64,000 nucleotides of DNA, from the NCBI RefSeq assembly GCF_014642855.1, contig NZ_BMJB01000001.1:2976001-3040000 (forward strand). The letters are read 5' to 3'. This DNA is from Edaphobacter acidisoli. GTDB taxonomy: Bacteria; Acidobacteriota; Terriglobia; Terriglobales; Acidobacteriaceae. The translations under genes were made by a program, and so were the position numbers. Below, in pieces: positions 16,606 to 25,562 of the stretch. Under the pieces are notes generated by a model that did not search any database, was not told where the DNA came from, and saw nothing but the letters and a program-made list of their open reading frames with translations. The first letter of the stretch is position 1, and each line of letters opens with the position of its first letter.

Positions 16606-18765
16606 TTACGCGCGGCGTACTTCGACCAGCGTCGAATAGAACGTAGGCCCGCCACCGATATCAGTTAGGCGGTCTGAAGTCAGGCGGTTCACATTGCCGC
16701 CATGCGCAGAGAGCTTGTTCCAGTCCAGCCGCGCCGAGACGACGCCAGCCTGCACCTGCATGTTGATCACTGCGCGCAGAGCGATGCGTCCGCGTGCGTT
16801 GAAGACCTCGACCTCATCTCCCGTGGCGATGCCGCGCGCGGCTGCGTCAGCGGAGTGCATCTCCAGCACACCCGCCGTGCGAGCCTGCATATGCTGGTGC
16901 GCCGGAATGTTGGCGAAGGTCGAGTTCATGTAGTTATCAGCCTTGCGTGGCAGAAACTCGAGCGGATATGCGCTGCCGGCGTTAGCGCGTGACTCCGCCG
17001 GTGCGTTGAAGACCGGCACAGGCGTCAGCTCGCCTTTGCCGCTAGGCGTCCGAAACCAGTCAGGCGTGCTGAACGGAAGCGCATCGCCAGCGGCATTCGT
17101 TGGAAGCTGCACGCGAGCGCGGTGTTCACGTTCCAGCCGCTCGCGCGTGATTCCGCTGAACCACGCATTGCCCGACGCCAGTGTCTGGTCGATGAGCGCG
17201 TCTTCATCGTCGCGAAAGCAGGCCTCAGGGAAGCCCATACGCTGAGCCAGCGCGCCGAAGAGGGCAACGTTGTTGCGAGCCTCGCCGAGCGGCGCAATCG
17301 CCGGCTCGCTCAACTGCGCGAAGAGATGCCCATAGGCTCCCTGCACGTCCTTGGTTTCGAGGAAGGTTGCGGCTGGCAGCAGAATGTCAGCGTAGTCGGC
17401 CGTGTCGGTGAAGAACTGCTCGTGCACGACGGTAAAGAGGTCGTCGCGCTGCATCCCACGCAACACATCGTTTTGGTTCGGTGCAATCGCCGCCGGATTC
17501 GAGTTGTAGACGAAGAGCGCTTTCACCGGCGGGCCATCTTCTGCCTTCTCGCCAAGCGCAGTGAGAGCGCGGCCAAGCTGCGCCATGTTCACCACGCGGG
17601 CCGCACGGCCAAGCGGGCTCGCCTGCATCAGCTCGGGCATCTGCAGCGCCTTCGAGTTGAAGGGAAATGCGCCAGAGGTCGAAAGCTGCACGCCGCCGCC
17701 CTTGTACTGCCACGCCCCAGTGATGAGCGGCAGCATAGCCACAGCGCGCACAGAGTTGCCGCCATTCTGGCTGCGCTGAATCCCGTAGTTCAGGCGAATC
17801 GCAGCAGGGCGGCGTCCCTTGCGCCCACTGAGCGCATACTCTCGCGCAAGCCGGACGATAACCTCCGCAGCAATGCCCGTAGCTCGCGCCACAGCCTCAG
17901 GCGAGTGCTCAGGCCTGAGCGCATACGCCTTCAGCTCAGCAAACCCTTCCGTACACCGTGCAACATAGCCCGCATCTTCAAGACCCTCGCGCAGGATGAC
18001 ATGCATCATGCCCAGCGCGAGTGCAGCATCCGTGCCAGGGTTGATGGCAAGATGCTCATCGGCGAGCGCAGCGGTGCGCGTGCGGTACGGATCAATCACC
18101 ACCAGGCGCGCACCCGCGCGACGAGCCTCTTCGATGAAGGGCCAAAGGTGAACATTGTTGCCATGAACATTGCCGCCCCACACGAGAATCAGTCCGGCAT
18201 GAACAAAATCTTCTGGAGCAGGGCCAAGCTTGACGCCATACACACTCACCAACGCCTCCCCGCCAGCCGTCGAGCAGATCGTGCGATCCAGCTGCGACGC
18301 ACCCAGCCGGTAGAAGAAGCGCCGATCCATCGATCCATAACCAAGCTGGCCGATGGTTCCCGCATAGCTGTAGGGCAGAATGCTCTCCGGGCCGAACTCA
18401 TCGGCGATGCTCTTCAGACGCGCAGCGATCTCATCGAGCGCCTCGTCCCACGTAATACGCTCGAAGGCGTCGGCCTCGCGCCCACTGACGCCGCCATAGC
18501 CCGCAGGGCCCTTCGCTGCGCCGCGCTTGCGACGCATAGGATAGAGCAGGCGATCAGGCGAATACACGCGGTCGAGATACTTCGCCACCTTGCCGCACAG
18601 AAACCCGCGCGTCACCGGATGCGTCGGATCGCCTTCGATCTTCACCGCGCGCCCAGTGATCTGGTCTACGGTAACAAGCACACCGCAGGAGTCCGGGCAG
18701 TCGTGCGAGCAGACCGCGTGAACAGTCTTCGTCGCGCCCGGCTGTGCCACCTGACTTGCACCCAT
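16606..18765 (-). CDS. Molybdopterin oxidoreductase, DMSO-reductase family, with one N-terminal [4Fe-4S] site
   Basis: The 719-residue protein has an N-terminal iron-sulphur motif (C19, C23, C27, C57). The bis-MGD-binding fold follows (ITWDEALDEIAARL, LVWGGNVHGNNVHLWPF, FVYNSNPAAIAPNQ, and ADILLPAATFLETKD). The C-terminal molydopterin dinucleotide-binding domain holds ADNYMNSTF and VEVFNARGRI. It probably reduces or oxidises an unknown small substrate in the cytoplasm, because no Tat signal is seen. No partner subunit or cofactor gene lies nearby. AGGAGG is 14 bases before the chosen ATG. Confidence 0.88.
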   Translation of the reverse strand: MGASQVAQPGATKTVHAVCSHDCPDSCGVLVTVDQITGRAVKIEGDPTHPVTRGFLCGKVAKYLDRVYSPDRLLYPMRRKRGAAKGPAGYGGVSGREADAFERITWDEALDEIAARLKSIADEFGPESILPYSYAGTIGQLGYGSMDRRFFYRLGASQLDRTICSTAGGEALVSVYGVKLGPAPEDFVHAGLILVWGGNVHGNNVHLWPFIEEARRAGARLVVIDPYRTRTAALADEHLAINPGTDAALALGMMHVILREGLEDAGYVARCTEGFAELKAYALRPEHSPEAVARATGIAAEVIVRLAREYALSGRKGRRPAAIRLNYGIQRSQNGGNSVRAVAMLPLITGAWQYKGGGVQLSTSGAFPFNSKALQMPELMQASPLGRAARVVNMAQLGRALTALGEKAEDGPPVKALFVYNSNPAAIAPNQNDVLRGMQRDDLFTVVHEQFFTDTADYADILLPAATFLETKDVQGAYGHLFAQLSEPAIAPLGEARNNVALFGALAQRMGFPEACFRDDEDALIDQTLASGNAWFSGITRERLEREHRARVQLPTNAAGDALPFSTPDWFRTPSGKGELTPVPVFNAPAESRANAGSAYPLEFLPRKADNYMNSTFANIPAHQHMQARTAGVLEMHSADAAARGIATGDEVEVFNARGRIALRAVINMQVQAGVVSARLDWNKLSAHGGNVNRLTSDRLTDIGGGPTFYSTLVEVRRA

Positions 18766-18850
18766 AGCTTCATTTTATTCCTCCTGTCATCCCTCCTGAA
18801 CGACAACCTCCTCGCAAACTCCCTTGGTGCGGCGTTGTATCCTTGCTGCC

Positions 18851-19480
18851 ATGAGTCCGGAACACGACAAGAGGCCAAAGCACACAACATCGCCAGCGCG
18901 GCTCGAAGCATTCTCCGATGGCGTCATCGCCGTCATCATCACCATCATGGTCCTGGAGCTGAAGGTGCCCTCGCAGAACGGCCTGGCAGGTCTGCGAGCC
19001 ATCCTTCCGACGCTGTTCGTCTACGTGCTCTCGTTCAGCTTCACTGGCGTCTACTGGGTCAACCATCATCACCTTCTGCATCGCGCGCGCGAGGTGGACC
19101 AGCGCATCCTGTGGGCGAACCTGGGCTTTCTCTTCTGGCTCTCGCTGATTCCTTTCTTCACGGCGTATCTGTTGGAAAAAAACATCGACTCGTTTTCCGT
19201 AGCCCTGTATGTTGCATCGATGATTCTGACGGGCGTGTCCTACCTCATCCTGCGCTTGTCGATTGCCAGGCGCCTGCGCCTCGAAGACAGGCTCGAGCAG
19301 GAGGACGTAGCCACCGAGCGCAAGCACTGGATGTCGCTCGGCATCTATCTCATCGCGCTGCCGCTCTCCTTCTACCATCCCTACTTTGCGCTGGCAGCGA
19401 TAGCCGCCGTCGCAGTCCTCTGGATCGTGCCGACGGCTGGAACTCAGCCATGCGACGAAGGCCCGGCGCCGCACCTCTAG
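18851..19480 (+). CDS. TMEM175-family potassium channel-like membrane protein (DUF1211)
   Basis: The 209-residue membrane protein has the TMEM175 signature in its first helix: RLEAFSDGVIAVIITIMVLELKVP. Five or six hydrophobic segments follow, with NHHHLL after the second or third. Bacterial members are K+-selective channels lacking the usual selectivity filter; here the role is by homology. The ATG at 18851 has no ribosome site, but TATCCT at 18838-18843 is seven bases upstream, compatible with a leaderless mRNA. The gene is divergent from the molybdopterin enzyme. Confidence 0.85.
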   Translation: MSPEHDKRPKHTTSPARLEAFSDGVIAVIITIMVLELKVPSQNGLAGLRAILPTLFVYVLSFSFTGVYWVNHHHLLHRAREVDQRILWANLGFLFWLSLIPFFTAYLLEKNIDSFSVALYVASMILTGVSYLILRLSIARRLRLEDRLEQEDVATERKHWMSLGIYLIALPLSFYHPYFALAAIAAVAVLWIVPTAGTQPCDEGPAPHL

Positions 19481-19567
19481 CTCAGAAATGACTCAACAGG
19501 TTCTACGTGCTCGCTTCCAGCCAATCCGCGTATACACTTCTTCCAACATTCGCTGTGAGGTTACGAC

Positions 19568-20041
19568 ATGCTGTTCCGTTGCTTCTGCTCCTTCTTGCTC
19601 AGCTTGATTGTGTTTGCGCCGCCGATGGTTCGCGCCCAGCTTGCGCCCGAGTCGCCTTTGCACACGGCCAGCCAGCAGGAGCTAGACATCGTGAAGGTGC
19701 TCCTGAAGCAGGAGGCCGCATGGAACCACGGCGACATCGACAGCTTTGCAGCGGGCTATAAAAATTCCCCAAACATTATTTTTCTGACGCACGATGTCTC
19801 ACGCGGATACGCAGGCATGGTGGATGAGTACAAGCGCGACTATCCGACGAAGGCGTCGATGGGCACGCTCACCTACTCAGACATCGAGGTCCACACGCTG
19901 GACGAGAACTACGCCGTGGTCATCGGCAAATATCACCTCGACCGAAGCAAAAAAGACGGTGGCAGCGCAGAAGGCCTGTTCTCACTGGTCTTCGAGAAGA
20001 CAGATCAGGGTTGGAAGATCATCCTCGACCACACGACGTAA
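19568..20041 (+). CDS. Secreted DUF4440/SnoaL-like (NTF2-fold) protein
   Basis: The 157-residue protein starts with a signal peptide (cleavage near VRAQ, about 23). A DUF4440-type cone fold follows: LLKQEAAWNHGDIDSF, FLTHDVSRGYAGM, YAVVIGKYHLDR and SLVFEKTDQGWKIILDHTT. Enzymatic function is unknown in most members; a binding or scavenging role is possible. GAGG precedes the ATG. TATACA at about 19530 may be a -10. It ends 17 nt from the convergent beta-propeller gene. Confidence 0.85.
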   Translation: MLFRCFCSFLLSLIVFAPPMVRAQLAPESPLHTASQQELDIVKVLLKQEAAWNHGDIDSFAAGYKNSPNIIFLTHDVSRGYAGMVDEYKRDYPTKASMGTLTYSDIEVHTLDENYAVVIGKYHLDRSKKDGGSAEGLFSLVFEKTDQGWKIILDHTT

Positions 20042-20058
20042 ACGCTGTTAGCAAGCTC

Positions 20059-21063
20059 TCACTTCGCCCACGCAAGCCCATCGGCCCCGGGTCCAGCGCT
20101 AATGAGCGACTCCACCTTCCACGTCGCAAGATCAATCGCCGCAACCTTGCCGCTCGCGTTGCAGGAGACATAAGCCACGCGGCCATCCGGGCGAACAAGG
20201 ACCTCCTGCGGCGCGCTCGGAACGGCAATCGTGCGCTCCACCTTAAGCGTCCGCAGATTCACCACCGCAACCTCGCCAGCCTTCGGGACAGCCACAAGCA
20301 GCCAATGGCCGTCGTGTGTGGAAGCAGTTCCATAGCCAGTACCCGGCAGCGCGACCCACGTCTTCACCTTGTTCGTCGTGGTGTCGATGACAGCCAGGCG
20401 CGGCTTTATCTGGTCTGACGTAAAGACCATGCTGTCGTCAGGGGAGATCGAAATCCGCTGCGTCTCGCCCGAGATGGGAATGACAGCGAGCGTCTTGTGC
20501 GCCACCATGTCAAGCACCGAGACGGTCCCAGGGCCAACGTTCGCCGTGTAACCGCGTTTGCCATCATGCGTCAGGGCAAGCATGTGCGACTGCGGCTGCC
20601 CGGTCGGAATCTTCGCCACAATCTGGAGCGTCTTCGGGTCGATGACCGTGACAGCCTCATCCAGTTCAGTGGTCACGTAGAGCAGCCCGCTGTTGCGGTC
20701 ATAGATAACGCAGTGCGGCCGCACGCCGTGGCCAAAGTCAACGCGATGAATAATCTTGCGCGAAGGAAGATCGACGACCAGCATCTCATGGCCGTCGAGG
20801 CCTGGCTTACCCACACCGGTGCTGCCATAGACGGGCAGATAGAGCGTGCGCCCATCCGGCGACACCGCAGCCTCATGCGCATGAACGCCGGTCACGTCCT
20901 CCGCAATGGTCGCCGTCTGGCGAGCCGAGGCAGGGCTGATGACGCTTGCCGTGGCATCGCCCTGGTTGACAGCAATCAACGCAGGCGTCTGCGCGAAGGC
21001 AGGCACAGCCAGGGCGAGACAGACGAGGGGTGCGGCGAAACCAGACAAAGAGAGCTTTCCCAT
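20059..21063 (-). CDS. Secreted YVTN-family beta-propeller protein
   Basis: The 334-residue protein has a signal peptide (MGKLSLSGFAAPLVCLALAVPAFAQ) and about seven blades with repeats such as GLLYVTTELDEAVTVIDPKTLQIVAKIPTG cut to related units. Such periplasmic propellers act in recognition or as parts of larger complexes; no enzyme motif is seen. The start at 21063 is chosen because the signal peptide begins there; 21 extra in-frame codons upstream look non-coding. No ribosome site, but TATACT (21073-21078 on the minus strand) is nine bases before the ATG. Confidence 0.85.
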   Translation of the reverse strand: MGKLSLSGFAAPLVCLALAVPAFAQTPALIAVNQGDATASVISPASARQTATIAEDVTGVHAHEAAVSPDGRTLYLPVYGSTGVGKPGLDGHEMLVVDLPSRKIIHRVDFGHGVRPHCVIYDRNSGLLYVTTELDEAVTVIDPKTLQIVAKIPTGQPQSHMLALTHDGKRGYTANVGPGTVSVLDMVAHKTLAVIPISGETQRISISPDDSMVFTSDQIKPRLAVIDTTTNKVKTWVALPGTGYGTASTHDGHWLLVAVPKAGEVAVVNLRTLKVERTIAVPSAPQEVLVRPDGRVAYVSCNASGKVAAIDLATWKVESLISAGPGADGLAWAK

Positions 21064-21122
21064 AGGCCGCAAAGTATATCGTGCCGTGTGGTCGTTTCGG
21101 AAGCCCGTCCGCACAGCGGCCA

Positions 21123-21518
21123 TCAATCAGCCGCGCCCAGTTCAGCAATCAGCGCATCCAGCACAAGACGCGTCCGCTCGCTCATCTCTGCGAACAAAAA
21201 CCCCGCGCCGATGCCAGGCCGCACCATGCGGCTGGTGGCCGTGATGCGGAAAACAGATTCGTTCAAGCGAAAGACGATCTCCACAGGCGTCCGCTGGCGC
21301 ATGTGGAGCCGCGCCTCGGTCTGGATAAAGCACCCGGCGAGACTGATATCGAGCACGCGCCCGCGAAAGAGCAGCGACCCATCCAGCACAATCACCTCGG
21401 CCCACGCATCGATCGCATAACGCGGATGCTGCCGCCGGTCCGGCACGTCTTCCGCAGCCACACCGCGTCTCTCCGGCCCAATGAACTCCTCGGATGCCTC
21501 CACGTGTTCTTTCGCCAT
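21123..21518 (-). CDS. PilZ domain protein
   Basis: The 131-residue protein carries PilZ c-di-GMP motifs: RRQHPRY (RxxxR) and DISLAGCF (D/NxSxxG). The rest of the barrel follows to LVLDALIAEL. It probably senses c-di-GMP in the cytoplasm; no effector domain is attached. I use ATG 21518 because the longer frame back to 21623 runs through the frr terminator. No clear ribosome site is visible. It lies just downstream of frr on the same strand. Confidence 0.8.
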   Translation of the reverse strand: MAKEHVEASEEFIGPERRGVAAEDVPDRRQHPRYAIDAWAEVIVLDGSLLFRGRVLDISLAGCFIQTEARLHMRQRTPVEIVFRLNESVFRITATSRMVRPGIGAGFLFAEMSERTRLVLDALIAELGAAD

Positions 21519-21570
21519 GGAGTCGTCATCGGCAAAAGCAGCAGCCGCATGAGTCGTGTCCGCTTCGGGC

Positions 21571-21600
21571 AAAAGCAAAGGCCGGGCGCTAAGCCCGGCC
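21571..21600 (-). terminator. Intrinsic terminator after frr
   Basis: GGCCGGGC (21580-21587) pairs with GCCCGGCC (21593-21600), loop of five. On the minus strand it is followed by TTTGCTTTT. It lies 26 nt past the frr stop codon. Confidence 0.75.
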
Positions 21601-21626
21601 CATCCGAGATGCCCTTCCCGCAAAGG

Positions 21627-22211
21627 CTAAACCGTCATAATCTCCTTTTCCTTGGCCTTGAAGAGTTCTTCGATGCGCTTGATTTCAGCATCGGTCAACT
21701 GCTGCACCTCTTCATTCGCGCGCTTCTCGTCGTCGGCGGAGATCAGCTTGTCCTTCGCGGCCTTCTTGATCTGCTCGTTGCCATCGCGGCGAATGTTGCG
21801 GACCGCGGTCTTGTGATCTTCGAGCGTCTTATTCAACTGCTTCACCACTTCCTTGCGCCGCTCCTCCGTCATCGGCGGCACAGGCACGCGGACCACCTTG
21901 CCGTCGCTCATCGGGTTCAGCCCGTTACCCGAAGTGCGGATCGCCTTCTCAATCGCGCCGATCATGCTCATGTCGTACGGCTGCACCAGAATCATCGTCG
22001 GCTCAGGCGTCGACACCTGGCCCATCTGCGCGACCGGCGTATCCGTGCCGTAGTAGTCCACGCGGACGTGGTCGAGCATGTGCACATTCGCGCGGCCCGT
22101 GCGCGCCGAAAGCAGATAGCTGCGGAAGTCCTCCACCGACTTCTCCATGCGGGTCTTCAGCTCGCGGTGCGTTCCCTTCAACGCCTCTATATTCGCCATC
22201 GCCGATGCCAT
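21627..22211 (-). CDS. frr: Ribosome recycling factor
   Basis: The 194-residue protein releases ribosomes from mRNA after termination, with EF-G. The full RRF sequence is present: LLSARTGRANVHMLDHVRVDYYGTDTP is broken here into the SARTGRA hinge motif and VDYYG, followed by PPMTEERRKEVVKQ and a long C-terminal helix. AAGGA about ten bases before ATG 22211 sets the start; ATG 22199 is an alternative. The usual tsf-pyrH neighbours are absent; the gene lies downstream of an aminotransferase gene by 91 nt. Confidence 0.96.
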   Translation of the reverse strand: MASAMANIEALKGTHRELKTRMEKSVEDFRSYLLSARTGRANVHMLDHVRVDYYGTDTPVAQMGQVSTPEPTMILVQPYDMSMIGAIEKAIRTSGNGLNPMSDGKVVRVPVPPMTEERRKEVVKQLNKTLEDHKTAVRNIRRDGNEQIKKAAKDKLISADDEKRANEEVQQLTDAEIKRIEELFKAKEKEIMTV

Positions 22212-22302
22212 AACCGTGTCATCCTTGGGCGCGGTTGCGCCAAAGCAAATTCTACTGAAATTGCACCCTCTCTGCTGACTGTCTTTCGAGCGTATCGCGA
22301 GA

Positions 22303-23502
22303 TTACTTCGGTGCAAGCGCCTTCAGCCGCCGGCACGCTTCGGCCAAATCAGCGTCCTTCTTGGCAAAGCAGAAGCGCAGCAGGTCCTCGCCCTTGCCCG
22401 GACGGAAGAACGCGGAGCCGGCAACCGCAGCCACTCCCGTCTTCGCCAGCAGCGCACGAGCCTTCTCCGCGGCGGTCGCACCCGGCAGGCTGCCCGTGGA
22501 GGCCAGCACGTAGTAGGCCCCATCAGGCACATGCGGCGTCATGCCAGCAGCGCGCAACGCATCCACCATCATCGTGCGCTTGGCCTCGTGCTCACGCGCA
22601 AGATCGATATAAAACTCCGGCCCAAGCTGCTCCACGCCATCGGCACAACCATGCTGAAACGGCGCAGGCGCGCACACATAGAGCAGGTCGTGGAAGTACC
22701 CGATGGAACCAAGCCACTTCGCATCGGCCAGCAGGTAGCCGACGCGCCAGCCCGTCACCGAGAAAGTCTTCGAAAAACCCGACATCACAATCGTGCGCTC
22801 GCGCATCCCGGGAATCATCGCCGGGCTGATGTGCTTGACCCCGCCATAAATGAAGTGCTCGTAAATCTCATCGGTGAAGATGAAGAGATCGAACTCCTGC
22901 GCAATCGCCGCAAGCCCCTCAAGCTCCACGCGCGTAAAGACCTTACCACAGGGGTTCACAGGCGTGTTGACAACCATAGCGCGCGTGCGCGGCGTAATCG
23001 CTGCGCGGACCGTGTCCAGATCGAGCGCCCAGTCCGGCTCCTTCAACGCAACCGGCACCGCCGTAGCGCGCACCGAGCGAAGCGTGTTCGCGTGATAGCC
23101 ATAGAACGGCTCAAAGACCAGCACCTCGTCGCCCGGATTCAGCAGCGCCATGGCGACAGCGTGAAAGCCTCCCGTAGTCCCGCTGGTAACGAGCACCTCG
23201 CGGTCAGGATCAACCGCGATGCCAAGCGTACGCTCAACCTTCGCCGCAATCGCGTTCCGCAGACGCGCAATGCCATCCAGCCGCGTATAGATGTTGAGTC
23301 CGTCGCGGATGGCACGCGTCGCGCCCTCAGCAACAACCGCAGGCACCTCCGTATCGCAAACACCCTGCGCCAGATTCACCCCGCCCACACGGTCGCACTC
23401 CACCGTCATGGCGCGAATCTCCGACTGCACCACCCGCGGCGCAAGCTCGCTCAAACCCAATCTGTCTACAGCGGAGACATCCGCAACATCGGCCCGTAGC
23501 AT
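22303..23502 (-). CDS. Class I/II pyridoxal-phosphate aminotransferase
   Basis: The 399-residue enzyme has the fold-type I pattern: NLAQGVCDTEVP at the N-terminus, TSGTTGGFHAVAM, NTPVNPCGKVF, FTDEIYEHFIYG, and the PLP lysine in SGFSKTFSVTGWRVGY. The C-terminal Arg lies in LLRFCFAK. It resembles the kynurenine/methionine-type aminotransferases more than classical AspC, but the substrate is unsettled. AGGGAG, seven bases before ATG 23502, fixes the start. Confidence 0.9.
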   Translation of the reverse strand: MLRADVADVSAVDRLGLSELAPRVVQSEIRAMTVECDRVGGVNLAQGVCDTEVPAVVAEGATRAIRDGLNIYTRLDGIARLRNAIAAKVERTLGIAVDPDREVLVTSGTTGGFHAVAMALLNPGDEVLVFEPFYGYHANTLRSVRATAVPVALKEPDWALDLDTVRAAITPRTRAMVVNTPVNPCGKVFTRVELEGLAAIAQEFDLFIFTDEIYEHFIYGGVKHISPAMIPGMRERTIVMSGFSKTFSVTGWRVGYLLADAKWLGSIGYFHDLLYVCAPAPFQHGCADGVEQLGPEFYIDLAREHEAKRTMMVDALRAAGMTPHVPDGAYYVLASTGSLPGATAAEKARALLAKTGVAAVAGSAFFRPGKGEDLLRFCFAKKDADLAEACRRLKALAPK

Positions 23503-23580
23503 CGTGCGCTCCCTTCGCTCTTCGCTGGACACTATCTTACGTCCGCCAAGCGAATCCTCGCGCATTGCCGAACACAGCCC

Positions 23581-24195
23581 CTAGTGCTCGGCGCGAAACG
23601 TCTTGCCCATCTCGTGTTCAGCCAGCCGAAAATAATGCCGGAAGTTGTAGATCAGCGGAGACCACTTTGCCGGATCGACGTGCCTGTCTTCGAGCACAAA
23701 ATCGCTCGCAACATGCACGCGGACGATCTCGACCTCAGCCGCCCAGCCTCCGCCAAGCTGCACCAGCCGCTCGCCCCCAAGCCTGTGCATCTTCGTCACC
23801 CGCGCCTCCATGTGCACAGGACACTCCCGTGCCCGCTCAGGACGCACGCTTTCGCTCGCCATCGGCGTCAGGCCCGCAGCATTAAACTTCTGAGCCTCAA
23901 AGCGAAACTGCTTCGCCTTCAACTCCGGCACAGGATCTTTACCCGTCAGCGGAGCCAGCTTTTCAACCTCGCGCCACATATCAGGCGAAGGCAGATTCAC
24001 CACGCACTCCGGATGACGCGCCAGGTTCTCCGCCGTCTTGGTCTCATCGAGCAGCCCCAGCACCAGCGTCCAACCCAACGCCCAGAACGACGACATCGGC
24101 GCAAGGTTCGTGCTGCCATCTTCATTCAACGAACTGATCAACGCCACCGGCGTGCCGAAGTAGAGAATCTTTGGCTCAATCGTCTTGAATTCCAT
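23581..24195 (-). CDS. Flavin reductase-like (FMN-binding split barrel) protein
   Basis: The 204-residue protein belongs to the DIM6/NTAB flavin reductase-like family. TPVALISSLNEDGSTNLAPMSSFWALGW is the typical first strand pair in shortened form (ALISS, NLAPMS), followed by ENLARHPECVVNLPS and a C-terminal HYFRLAEHEMGK. It probably binds FMN, with unknown electron partner. The start at 24195 is chosen by homology-like content; no ribosome site is visible. Confidence 0.8.
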   Translation of the reverse strand: MEFKTIEPKILYFGTPVALISSLNEDGSTNLAPMSSFWALGWTLVLGLLDETKTAENLARHPECVVNLPSPDMWREVEKLAPLTGKDPVPELKAKQFRFEAQKFNAAGLTPMASESVRPERARECPVHMEARVTKMHRLGGERLVQLGGGWAAEVEIVRVHVASDFVLEDRHVDPAKWSPLIYNFRHYFRLAEHEMGKTFRAEH

Positions 24196-24253
24196 CACTA
24201 TGATTGGATGCTCAACCAGTAGCGCTCGCATCAAAAGAAGATCAACTGGAATG

Positions 24254-24544
24254 TCACACTGAATCCGACTTACCTTTCCATGTAATTGCGCGCAGTGCCG
24301 CAACTACGCTTTTTAGACTGACTCTGCTTTTATCCAACCCCATTCGCGCTATAGCCCATTCAAGATAATCAACGATCTCCTGATCAGTTCCACCTAACAC
24401 CAAGAGTTCGAATACCCGGCCTATATAACCGTCATATTCGTCACGAGGCCATTCTGGATCATCCATTACGCCAATCGGGTCCCATACCTCAACGAATACA
24501 CGTCTGATGGCGCACCGCACTTCTCGGGATTCTTCTTTGGGCAT
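24254..24544 (-). CDS. DUF1871-like small protein of unknown function
   Basis: The 96-residue soluble protein has VWDPIGVMDDPEWPRDEYDGYI, here recognised by its WDPIG and DEYD pieces, then a helical tail with IVDYLEWAIARMGL. This is reminiscent of DUF1871-type proteins, which are scattered and sometimes in toxin-immunity loci; no toxin is seen nearby. A TTG start seven codons earlier is possible. Base composition is lower in GC than its neighbours, a hint of different origin. Confidence 0.6.
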   Translation of the reverse strand: MPKEESREVRCAIRRVFVEVWDPIGVMDDPEWPRDEYDGYIGRVFELLVLGGTDQEIVDYLEWAIARMGLDKSRVSLKSVVAALRAITWKGKSDSV

Positions 24545-24582
24545 TACTGGATATCGAGGGACCAAAGTACACCTCTGATGAA

Positions 24583-25503
24583 CTATGCCAACCCTGTAGA
24601 CTCAGCCTGCTCCTGCGCATGATAGCTCGACCGCACCAGCGGGCCGCTCTCGACATGCCTGAAGCCCATCGCCAGCGCCTCATGCTTCAGGAAGGCGAAC
24701 TCTTCCGGCGTGTAGTAGCGCGTCATCACGATGTGGTCGCGCGAGGGCCGCAGATACTGGCCAATGGTCAGAATGTCCACCTTGCGATCCGCCAGGTCGC
24801 GGAAGACAGCCAGCAGCTCGTGCATCTCTTCGCCCATCCCGACAATGATGCCAGTCTTCGTCACCTGTGTATGGCCGCTCTCTGCTGCGATTCGCTTGGC
24901 CTTCTCAAGAAACTCAAGCGAGCGCTCGTAGCGCCCACCGCTCTTGGCAATGCGATACAAGCGCGGCACAGTCTCGATGTTGTGATTCAGAATCTCCGGC
25001 TGCGCGGCCACAACCATGCGCAGCGATTCTTCCACGCCCTGAAAATCCGGCGTCAGCACCTCAACGCGGCAGCCGGGAGCCTGCCTGCGAATCTCCTCGA
25101 TGACCATGACGAACGCCCGCGCCGCGCCAATATTGTCGTCGTCGCGGTTCACGCTGGTGACGACGGCGTGGTTCAGGCCAAGCTGCGCCACCGCATAAGC
25201 CACACGCCGCGGCTCGTCGAAGTCAATCGGCTCCGGCTTGCCCTTGGGCACAGCGCAGAACCCGCAGCGCCGCGTGCACAGATTGCCCAGCATCATGAAG
25301 GTCGCGGCCTTCTGGTTCCAGCACTCGCCGATGTTGGGGCAGTGCGCGCTCTCGCAGACGGTGTGCAGCTCCAGCTCGCGCGCCATTTTTTTGAGCGTAT
25401 GAAAGGTCTCGCCCATCGGCGCCTTCGCCTTCAGCCACTCAGGCTTAGGCGCGGGCTTCTTCGGGGCAAGGTCTATCTGCACCAGCTCGGCAGTCGGAGT
25501 CAT
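24583..25503 (-). CDS. lipA: Lipoyl synthase (radical SAM)
   Basis: The 306-residue enzyme inserts two sulphurs into protein-bound octanoate. The auxiliary cluster is CESAHCPNIGECW; the radical SAM cluster is CTRRCGFCAV; and the third-cluster RSSY motif is in VRSSYHAQEQ near the C-terminus. The order matches LipA. TACAAT (25511-25516, minus strand) is seven bases before the ATG and only AAAAGAG separates them, so a leaderless mRNA is possible. No lipB is nearby. Confidence 0.96.
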   Translation of the reverse strand: MTPTAELVQIDLAPKKPAPKPEWLKAKAPMGETFHTLKKMARELELHTVCESAHCPNIGECWNQKAATFMMLGNLCTRRCGFCAVPKGKPEPIDFDEPRRVAYAVAQLGLNHAVVTSVNRDDDNIGAARAFVMVIEEIRRQAPGCRVEVLTPDFQGVEESLRMVVAAQPEILNHNIETVPRLYRIAKSGGRYERSLEFLEKAKRIAAESGHTQVTKTGIIVGMGEEMHELLAVFRDLADRKVDILTIGQYLRPSRDHIVMTRYYTPEEFAFLKHEALAMGFRHVESGPLVRSSYHAQEQAESTGLA

Positions 25504-25562
25504 CTCTTTTATTGTATCTGCCCGCGAAAACCAGCCGCTAATCGGCCCCGGCCCGTTACCCT

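Noticed and set aside
17122-19491. 789-codon plus-strand frame across the molybdopterin and TMEM175-like genes
   Set aside because: It runs antisense through one gene and out of frame through the next, with no domain or signal; composition is that of antisense DNA.
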